Assembly (NCBI GenBank): GCA_027069035.1
Contig: JALXFI010000094.1
Span: 1 to 7,692 of the forward strand
Direction of reading: 5' to 3'
DNA from: a bacterium
Lineage (GTDB): Bacteria; Desulfobacterota; GWC2-55-46; S146-80; JALXFI01
DNA: 7,692 bases
Part shown: positions 1-5,115 of the stretch, piece after piece
How positions within the stretch are numbered: position 1 is the first letter of the stretch
How the letters are laid out: each line of letters begins with the position of its first letter
Made by a program: the position numbers and the translations under genes
The notes under the pieces: generated by a model
Seen by the model: only the letters and a program-made list of their open reading frames with translations
What the model was told of the DNA's origin: nothing
The model's database searches: none

Positions 1-1
1 G

Positions 2-283
2 TTTACTAATATTGATGATATAACCATAGAGTATATGGAAGACGATGTTTTGCTTGTTAAAGAGCTGGATAAGGCGGTGCTGTCAAGGGGGGCATGGACG
101 ACTATTATCTTTAAATATCAGCAGTGGGAACCTAAAAAAGAGGCTTATAGCGATGACAGATATACCGTTCGCAGGTACCGTAAGATGAATGGCGAATACC
201 GTCAGCAGTCAAAATTTAATATTTCAAGCAAGAAACAGGCAAAAGAGATAGTAAAGGTGTTGCAGGAATGGATTAGCGAGTAG
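2..283 (+). CDS. Small conserved hypothetical protein, 5' end outside the window (possibly PC4/YdbC-like)
   Basis: The frame is open from base 2 to the TAG at 281-283, giving 93 visible residues. An ATG at 35 exists but has no properly spaced ribosome binding site. The residues before it (T-N-I-D-D-I-T-I-E-Y) read as continuous protein, so the true start is probably upstream of the window. The C-terminal half is basic and aromatic: a GAWTT-IFKYQ stretch, a YTVRRYRK segment, then an NGEYRQQSKFNIS block and a helical KQAKEIVKVLQEWI tail. From memory this resembles short conserved proteins of Deltaproteobacteria-like genomes, and its strand-strand-helix order is reminiscent of PC4/YdbC single-stranded nucleic-acid-binding domains. 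That assignment is an inference from the pattern only. No membrane segment or signal peptide is visible. The gene ends just before a hairpin terminator, so it is probably the last gene of its transcript. Confidence 0.7.
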   Translation, partial: FTNIDDITIEYMEDDVLLVKELDKAVLSRGAWTTIIFKYQQWEPKKEAYSDDRYTVRRYRKMNGEYRQQSKFNISSKKQAKEIVKVLQEWISE

Positions 284-293
284 ACAACACTCG

Positions 294-314
294 AAAGGGC
301 ATCCATTGCCTTTT
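294..314 (+). terminator. Rho-independent terminator-like hairpin after the left-edge gene
   Basis: AAAGGGCA (294-301) can pair with TGCCTTTT (307-314) around a TCCAT loop, giving eight pairs of which one is G-U. The T run forms the 3' arm and then runs into AG, so the U tract is short. It starts 10 bases after the stop codon at 281-283 and lies upstream of the promoter proposed for the next gene, which fits a transcription boundary. Confidence 0.5.
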
Positions 315-337
315 AGTAACAAAAAGTCCTTGAGTTA

Positions 338-365
338 TTGCAATTTTAAAATATTGAGCTATACT
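338..365 (+). promoter_or_regulatory. Candidate sigma-70 promoter for the TIGR03546/TIGR03545 pair
   Basis: TTGCAA (338-343) and TATACT (360-365) are separated by 16 bases. The -10 box matches TATAAT at five of six positions and the -35 box matches at four of six. The inferred start near 372 would give a leader of about 44 nt. An AAAGG ribosome binding site at 404-408 lies 7 bases before the ATG at 416. The region is AT-rich, so a chance match is possible. Confidence 0.4.
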
Positions 366-415
366 TTTAGCGGATACTTTAACGATAACCGGCATCTAAC
401 TCTAAAGGTTGCAGG

Positions 416-937
416 ATGTTGAGGGCTGTAGCAAAACTGTTGAGGGTTTTAAATTCTGATGCCGATCCGGGGCAGATAAGTCTTGGAATCTGTTTTGCCA
501 TGGTGGCGGGACTCACACCATTTTTAAGCCTACACAATCTGATTGTTCTCCTGCTGGTCCTGACTCTAAGGGTGAACCTGTCTGCATTTCTGCTTGGACT
601 TGCACTGTTTTCAGGTATCGCCTATATCCTTGACCCTGTCTTCCACACAATAGGCCTTACACTCCTTACCTCTTCATTGTTTAAGGGGGTCTGGACATTG
701 CTATACAACTCGACCATATGGAGGCTTGAGGGATTCAATAACACTATCGTTGCAGGAAGCCTTGCTTTCTCTATAATACTTTTTATCCCTCTTTTGCTTA
801 TATTAAACCTTGTAATTCGAAGATACCGTGAACATCTACTAAAATGGGTGGAAAAGACACGTGTTATGAAATTCTTTAAGGCAACCAAACTTTACAGGAC
901 GTATCAGAGTGTTTCAGGATGGGGAAGCGCTGCATGA
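416..937 (+). CDS. TIGR03546 family integral membrane protein (DUF2062-like)
   Basis: This is a 173-residue hydrophobic protein of unknown function. Apolar segments lie at about residues 21-35, 40-51, 55-72, 76-97 and 111-135, followed by a basic cytoplasmic-type tail (RRYREHLLKWVEKTR). The N-terminal layout, a short basic amphipathic start followed by glycine-rich PFLSLHN and LRVNLSAFLLG stretches, resembles the DUF2062/TIGR03546 pattern. Its partner starts inside its last codons (ATGA, 934-937), which indicates one transcript and probably translational coupling. As established knowledge, TIGR03546 members are usually encoded next to TIGR03545 members, and that pairing is seen here and strengthens both calls. 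An AAAGG site at 404-408 supports the ATG at 416. A role in the cell envelope together with the partner is inference; neither family has an assigned activity that I know of. Confidence 0.85.
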   Translation: MLRAVAKLLRVLNSDADPGQISLGICFAMVAGLTPFLSLHNLIVLLLVLTLRVNLSAFLLGLALFSGIAYILDPVFHTIGLTLLTSSLFKGVWTLLYNSTIWRLEGFNNTIVAGSLAFSIILFIPLLLILNLVIRRYREHLLKWVEKTRVMKFFKATKLYRTYQSVSGWGSAA

Positions 938-2748
938 AGTGGATAAGATGGAAGGGGCTCATTGCTTTTATTGTTATAATCGGAATCTTTGCCGGTATAT
1001 GGTTTGCTTTTGCCGATATCTTTGTAGAGCGGATGATAGAAAAGAATGGCACACGTATGAACGGCGCCAAGGTTGAACTGGACGGAGCGGACATTTCGCT
1101 CTTTCCCGCCGGACTTACCCTTACACGTCTGCAAGTCGCAAACCCTGATGAACCCATGAAGAATGCGCTTGAAATCAAGAGTATTAATCTTAAGCTGGAC
1201 AGCCTTAATCTCTTACGAAGGAAGGTCATAGTCGAAGACATGACGGTGGACGGGATTGAGCTTGGCACGCCAAGAAAAAGTTCCGGAGCCATAGGGCGGA
1301 GGCATTCCGCTGTAAAGGAAGCGGTAAGAAGAACGGTATGCAGGGATTTTGAATTTTCGCTTCCATCTTTTGATGTTCCTGATGTAAAGGATATATTGAG
1401 CAAGGAGAAACTTGAGTCGCTTGAAGCCGTTAAGTCTCTTAAATCTGAGATCAATAAAGAAAAGGATAGATGGAAGAAACAGCTTGAGAGCCTTCCCAAT
1501 AAGGAAAAGTTTGAAGAGTACAGAAAAAAGATTGAAAAACTTACCGCATCATCAAAGGGAGGGCTGTCGGGGATCCTTGGTTCAGTAAATGAACTCAAGA
1601 AGGTTCAGGAGGATCTGAAGAGGGATCTGGAAAGTATCAAGACGGCCCGGAAGGGGTTAAAGGAAGAGATAAAGAGCCTGAAAAGCCGGATTGACAAGAT
1701 TTCTAAAGAACCGCTTAAGGATATACAGAGATTGAAAGAGAAGTACTTCATATCCCCGAAAGGGCTTGAGGGTTTGAGTGAGAAGCTTTTAAGCACAAGG
1801 CTATGCGCATGGGTGGAAAAGGCACGTGCATGGTACGACAGGATTAAACCTGTCCTTGAACGCGCAAGACAGGCAAAAGAAGGGGGAAAAGGTAATACAA
1901 AAGGGAAAGGGGAGACAGAGGTGATAAAACCCCTTAGGGCAAAGGGTTTTGATGTCCGTTTTAAAGAGTATGCGCCTATGCCTGATTTTTTAATAAAGAC
2001 TGCCGATGCCTCAGCCAACCTGGCGTTTGGCGATATAAACGGCAGGCTCAACAATATAACCCCGGATCAGGATGTGCTTGGAGCGCCTCTTACCTTTAAA
2101 TTTTCAGGAGCGAGCCTGAAAGGGGTTGATTCTGTAGATATAACAGGAGAGCTTAACCACATAGATGCAGCTTCACCAAAGGATACCGTAAGTGTGAGGA
2201 TTGGAGGCTATCGTTTAAATAATATAACCCTTTCAGAGAATAAGGCATTGCCTCTCGTGTTAAAAGACGGGATTGCAAATTTGAACATCAAGGTGAGTCT
2301 TAAAGGTGATAGTATAGATTCAAAGATCTTGGCTGGTTTCAAGTCCGTAAAACTTTCGTCTGCAATTGAAAAAGGTTCAAACCAATTGGCAAACATCCTT
2401 GTATCCTCGCTTTCATCTGTTAGAGAGTTGAAGATAAGGGCGAATATCTCCGGCACAATTGAAAAATATGAAATAAAGGTATCCTCAAACCTTGACAAGG
2501 TGTTAAAAGATGCCATAGGCAAACAGGTTAAGGAACAGGCCGCCGGTTTTGAAAAGAGGCTTAAGGCTCAGGTTATGGCCAAGGTAAACGGCCCTATGGG
2601 TGAGCTTAAAGGCAATCTTGGCGGATTTGATGCCATTGGCGGTGAACTTTCCGGCCGTCTAAATTCAGGAAGCGGTGCCCTTAATGACATTCTAAAGAAG
2701 GGCTCAAAAAAGAAGGGGGTCTTTAACGGGATAAAACTGCCTTTTTAA
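934..2748 (+). CDS. TIGR03545 family envelope protein (AsmA-like architecture)
   Basis: From the ATG at 934 the protein has 604 residues. I prefer 934 to the in-frame ATG at 919: it forms a classic ATGA overlap with the upstream stop, has a GGGGAAG purine run about 7 bases before it, and starts directly with the basic KWIRWKG segment preceding the membrane anchor. The order is: a single membrane segment (about 8-27); an extracytoplasmic AsmA-like beta region ending in a GTPR-x2-SG motif (about 111-118) that I associate with the family; a long charged region rich in Lys/Glu/Leu, probably coiled coil (about 147-272); a Lys/Gly-rich linker; and a beta-rich C-terminal domain (about 330-604) containing the PMPDFLIKTADASANLAFGDI stretch. 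The family is uncharacterised. Its topology suggests a periplasm-spanning protein anchored in the inner membrane, perhaps involved in lipid transport or envelope upkeep, which is inference. It ends 3 bases from the convergent DUF502 gene. Confidence 0.85.
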   Translation: MKWIRWKGLIAFIVIIGIFAGIWFAFADIFVERMIEKNGTRMNGAKVELDGADISLFPAGLTLTRLQVANPDEPMKNALEIKSINLKLDSLNLLRRKVIVEDMTVDGIELGTPRKSSGAIGRRHSAVKEAVRRTVCRDFEFSLPSFDVPDVKDILSKEKLESLEAVKSLKSEINKEKDRWKKQLESLPNKEKFEEYRKKIEKLTASSKGGLSGILGSVNELKKVQEDLKRDLESIKTARKGLKEEIKSLKSRIDKISKEPLKDIQRLKEKYFISPKGLEGLSEKLLSTRLCAWVEKARAWYDRIKPVLERARQAKEGGKGNTKGKGETEVIKPLRAKGFDVRFKEYAPMPDFLIKTADASANLAFGDINGRLNNITPDQDVLGAPLTFKFSGASLKGVDSVDITGELNHIDAASPKDTVSVRIGGYRLNNITLSENKALPLVLKDGIANLNIKVSLKGDSIDSKILAGFKSVKLSSAIEKGSNQLANILVSSLSSVRELKIRANISGTIEKYEIKVSSNLDKVLKDAIGKQVKEQAAGFEKRLKAQVMAKVNGPMGELKGNLGGFDAIGGELSGRLNSGSGALNDILKKGSKKKGVFNGIKLPF

Positions 2749-2751
2749 TAT

Positions 2752-3309
2752 CTATTTTTTTAAACCATTTCCCCCTGATATCCCGCCGGATACAATAAAC
2801 GACATCGCTTCTGTGCTATCTACATTTACGGGTTTGATGCGTTCTTTAGGGACTATGACAAGGTTGCCCGCAAAGTTGTAGGACTGCGGCAGATATACCG
2901 CCGCATGGTCTGATATCTCAAGGAATTCAAGACTCTCCCTTGTAATAAATCCGAGAACATTTATATTATTTTCAGGATCAAGTGTGACAAGGACAGGTTT
3001 ATTGAAACTCTTCTTGTTGCCTACAAAGGCGCCGATCAAGTCTTTTATAGATGTGTATAACAACTTTATAAGCGGCAGGTTTGTAAACAACTCTTCGATG
3101 TAGTAAAAGAGTTTTTTTGTCAAAAAGTTTGAACCGAGAAAGCCGATTATGGTTATAAAAGCGATCGTTACAATAAACCCTGCGCCCGGCACGGGCAGTC
3201 CAAGCAGTCCATCGATCTTTGTAAAGGTTGCATAGATTACGTAGATCGAGGCAACGATAGGTATAAGGATAATAAGGCCGTTGAAAAAGAAGCGGGCTAA
3301 TCTTTTCAT
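2752..3309 (-). CDS. DUF502 family inner-membrane protein
   Basis: This 185-residue protein belongs to the DUF502 family, whose plant relatives are the COV (continuous vascular ring) proteins. The biochemical function is unknown. Two membrane segments are clear, at about residues 9-29 and 42-64, the second beginning with PGAGF. The family hallmark NLPLIKLLYTSIKDLIGAF (about 77-95) follows. The soluble C-terminal half carries the typical pattern: GFITRESL (120-127), AAVYLPQSYNFAGNLVIVP (136-154) and the terminal SFIVSGGIS (170-178). The length is slightly short of the usual roughly 200 residues because the tail is brief. The start codon at 3309-3307 has no strong Shine-Dalgarno sequence: the bases just upstream read AACTAAAATC on the coding strand. 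The gene converges on the TIGR03545 gene and diverges from the PEP-CTERM gene, with a perfect palindrome 14 bases upstream of its start. Confidence 0.9.
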   Translation of the reverse strand: MKRLARFFFNGLIILIPIVASIYVIYATFTKIDGLLGLPVPGAGFIVTIAFITIIGFLGSNFLTKKLFYYIEELFTNLPLIKLLYTSIKDLIGAFVGNKKSFNKPVLVTLDPENNINVLGFITRESLEFLEISDHAAVYLPQSYNFAGNLVIVPKERIKPVNVDSTEAMSFIVSGGISGGNGLKK

Positions 3310-3323
3310 GATTTTAGTTGCAT

Positions 3324-3343
3324 AACAGGATATATATCCTGTT
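3324..3343. repeat. Perfect 20-bp palindrome upstream of the DUF502 gene
   Basis: AACAGGATATATATCCTGTT is its own reverse complement at every position. It lies 14 bases upstream of the DUF502 start codon, within the likely 5' leader or promoter of that gene. The adjacent GTTTATA repeats (3341-3347 and 3352-3358) are 11 bases apart, about one helical turn. Dyad symmetry of this length in a promoter region suggests an operator for a dimeric regulator, which I cannot name. It could instead form a hairpin in the leader RNA. Confidence 0.55.
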
Positions 3344-3599
3344 TATAGGCAGTTTATAAGCTGTGTGGAAAGTTAAGCTCTGTTTCAAATCTTCATAAAT
3401 TTGTATTCAGAAAATAGTACAAGGCAATTATTGTTTAAAAAAGAAATATTGTCAAGGGTATTTATTCTTATTACAGCCGGAAGAAGATTGAAAAAAAAGA
3501 TAAAAAAACCCAGTTTTCAGGGATTTAAAAAACAAATGAAAAAGGGTAAAATTATATTATTACATTGTAAGAAAGCCTTTGATACTGCCGTAATCGCAG

Positions 3600-3615
3600 T
3601 GGCATTGGCTGTGTA
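3600..3615 (+). promoter_or_regulatory. Weak sigma-54-like site upstream of the PEP-CTERM gene
   Basis: TGGCATTGGCTGTGTA resembles the sigma-54 consensus TGGCACG-N4-TTGCW. It has the TGGCA block and correctly spaced T, G and W at the -12 element, but the invariant C of the -12 GC is a T. PEP-CTERM genes are known in many species to use sigma-54 promoters controlled by PrsK/PrsR, which makes the position interesting. The inferred start near 3626 would leave a leader of about 52 nt. The missing C makes this tentative. Confidence 0.22.
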
Positions 3616-3677
3616 TTATAGAGAGCAGTGCCTTTTAATAGTTGTTGTTATTACGTCTGATTGGATAGAGGATTGTT

Positions 3678-4589
3678 TTGAAAAAGATTTATAAAAAATG
3701 GCTGGTTATATTTTTAACAAGTTTCTTTGTTGTCTTAACCATTGGCCTGATAATGTGGTTTTCCAATAATAATGTTGGTTATAGAACTGACAACTTGAAA
3801 TTGAGCAAACTCAGTCAAGACATGCTGGATAACATGGCGGCTGAAGGTTATGATTATATAAAGCAGTCGACAGGCATGGATGAAACAAGTGATACGGAAG
3901 ATATCATAAATATTAATAAGCTTAGTAAGGGATCTGTTGTCGAAGAATATTTTGGTAAAGATGATAAAATTTTAGAGGAACCTTTGAAACGGCAAGAATG
4001 TCTGATAAAAGGAGCATGTAGTGAATCGGCTTCACGGTCTTTGAATGGTAATAAATCCAATGATGTGTCTTTAACACACAATAAGGGAGATAATAATAAC
4101 ATGAAAAGCCAAAACAACTATGAAGGTTTTTCAGGTAGGGACAATATGTTTGGTTATTTTGCATCTCTTTATGGGGGCGGTGTTGGGTTTGAAGACAATA
4201 ATCCTGACGATATAGAGATGCTAAACATGGTAAACGGCGAATTGGACGGGACGGATGAATTAGATGATAGCGGTGAACCACCGTTGGATGAAGACACAGG
4301 TAAAGGCATGGGTGAATATGTGGGTAAAGACCTGCCTTTAGATAATCCTTTTACAAGTGATGAGCCTTTTATACTTACCGCTGATGGAGGTGTTTTAGAT
4401 AATCCTGTTAGTAGTGGCGACCTTCCATCTGTTATGCCGGAGTTTTCTACCGATACCGGCGCTGTTCCTTTGCCTTCTTCAGATACGGATACAAACCCGG
4501 TGCCGGAACCATCAACCTTTCTGCTTATGGGTTCGGCAATAGTTTTAATTATTATTTGTTTTAATATTACTGGAGATAGAAATGTTTAA
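3678..4589 (+). CDS. PEP-CTERM sorting-domain protein with N-terminal membrane segment
   Basis: This 303-residue protein starts at a TTG (3678), supported by a GAGGA ribosome binding site at 3668-3672 with 5-base spacing. It has a short basic N-terminus, then an apolar segment (about residues 8-28) without an obvious cleavage motif, so it may stay anchored or be a signal peptide. The middle is hydrophilic, acidic and rich in Asn, Asp, Gly and Ser, with two cysteines (C108, C114) and a loose repeat LDNPF/LDNPV (221-225 and 240-244). The C-terminus has the PEP-CTERM signal: VPEPST (275-280), then an apolar stretch (about 281-297). Established knowledge: such signals are recognised by exosortases in exopolysaccharide-producing Gram-negatives. 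Unusually, the tail after the membrane segment is NITGDRNV, with one arginine rather than the usual basic cluster. The middle matches no domain I recognise. The gene overlaps the PilZ gene by 8 bases. Confidence 0.85.
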   Translation: MKKIYKKWLVIFLTSFFVVLTIGLIMWFSNNNVGYRTDNLKLSKLSQDMLDNMAAEGYDYIKQSTGMDETSDTEDIININKLSKGSVVEEYFGKDDKILEEPLKRQECLIKGACSESASRSLNGNKSNDVSLTHNKGDNNNMKSQNNYEGFSGRDNMFGYFASLYGGGVGFEDNNPDDIEMLNMVNGELDGTDELDDSGEPPLDEDTGKGMGEYVGKDLPLDNPFTSDEPFILTADGGVLDNPVSSGDLPSVMPEFSTDTGAVPLPSSDTDTNPVPEPSTFLLMGSAIVLIIICFNITGDRNV

Positions 4590-4959
4590 GTCAGATAAGT
4601 CAAGACAAACAAAGTCTTTCAACAAAAAAAATTCTCATAATGGTTCGGCCACTTCTCAAGAGCCGATCAGCCAGTATGAAAAACGTAGTGATTTTAGAGG
4701 TATTGTTGTATTTGCTGTTTCATGTGATAAAAGTGGAAAAGGGGGCGGTAAGGTTGATGCAATAAAAAAGGCAAGATCTTTAAATATAAGCAAGAGAGGG
4801 ATGTGTTTTGAGACCTCTTATCTTTTAAGAGAAAATGAGATAATAAGAATTATGTTGCCCTTAAAAGAGATTAATGTAAATGTACCTGTCCTTGGAGAAG
4901 TAAGGTGGATTAAGCCTGTGGATCAAAAGTACAGGGTAGGGGTTTCTTTTATTATTTAA
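4582..4959 (+). CDS. PilZ-domain protein, probable c-di-GMP receptor
   Basis: This is a 125-residue soluble protein. After a polar, basic, probably disordered N-terminus (about residues 1-31) comes the PilZ signature: RSDFR (35-39) fits the RxxxR motif, and NISKRG (68-73) fits the [D/N]xSxxG motif. Both bind cyclic di-GMP in characterised PilZ proteins. The rest fits the PilZ barrel: a MCFET strand, an ENEIIRIMLPL strand, and a VLGEVRWIKPVDQKYRVGVSFI ending. The domain also carries a Lys/Gly-rich insertion (KSGKGGGK, 50-57) between the two motifs. A GGAG site at 4572-4575 precedes the ATG by 6 bases. The start lies inside the last codons of the PEP-CTERM gene, so the two are probably translated in a coupled way. 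The inference is that c-di-GMP status is linked to production or placement of the PEP-CTERM protein. Confidence 0.82.
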   Translation: MFKSDKSRQTKSFNKKNSHNGSATSQEPISQYEKRSDFRGIVVFAVSCDKSGKGGGKVDAIKKARSLNISKRGMCFETSYLLRENEIIRIMLPLKEINVNVPVLGEVRWIKPVDQKYRVGVSFII

Positions 4960-5072
4960 ATGTTGTCAGATTTTTTCAGACTGTTTTTTATTGTCCGAAA
5001 CATTTCCGGCAGTTTGTCTTGCATCAGGTTTTCAACCCACAACCCGTAACGTTTTTTTTCTTATATCATGAA

Positions 5073-5113
5073 TTTCAGCGCCTTCGGTGGTTAAGATTCT
5101 CAGCGGTTAAAAC
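5073..5113. repeat. Possible relic of a dispersed intergenic repeat downstream of htpG
   Basis: On the + strand this stretch contains CAGCG at 5076-5080 and 5101-5105 and GGTTAA at 5089-5094 and 5105-5110. It has a rhythm I associate with dispersed repeats (AACCACCGAAGGCGCTGA-type, read on the opposite strand) in intergenic regions of Deltaproteobacteria and related genomes. This is recall of a style, not a match to a named family. It abuts the htpG stop codon at 5118-5116. Confidence 0.25.
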
Positions 5114-5115
5114 CT

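Larger units (their letters stand above)
3310..3677. other. AT-rich divergent intergenic region of 368 bases
   Basis: This spacer separates the DUF502 gene (-) from the PEP-CTERM gene (+), so it should carry promoters in both directions. I see a perfect 20-bp palindrome (3324-3343), a GTTTATA direct repeat at 3341-3347 and 3352-3358, a long A-rich stretch (about 3480-3550), and a weak sigma-54-like site (3600-3615). No convincing sigma-70 pair is visible on the + strand. A TTG-initiated frame from 3401 to 3694 runs across it, but it has no ribosome binding site and its composition looks like translated AT-rich spacer, so I do not call it a gene. No tRNA or known riboswitch was recognised. Confidence 0.5.

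Noticed and set aside
876..1598. A 240-codon - strand frame opposite the TIGR03546/TIGR03545 genes
   Set aside because: It is Ser/Leu/Phe-rich with no family resemblance and mirrors the Lys/Glu-rich codons of the real gene; it has no promoter or ribosome binding site context.
2735..2765. Bidirectional terminator between the convergent TIGR03545 and DUF502 genes
   Set aside because: T and A runs flank the 3-base gap, but no clear hairpin can be drawn in either direction.
3401..3694. A 97-codon TTG-initiated + strand frame in the spacer before the PEP-CTERM gene
   Set aside because: It has no ribosome binding site, its composition is that of translated A-rich spacer, and it overlaps the well-supported TTG start at 3678.
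4965..5000. Terminator after the PilZ gene (T runs near 4971-4990)
   Set aside because: T tracts are present, but I find no stem of useful length before them; the CAGA segments are direct, not inverted, repeats.
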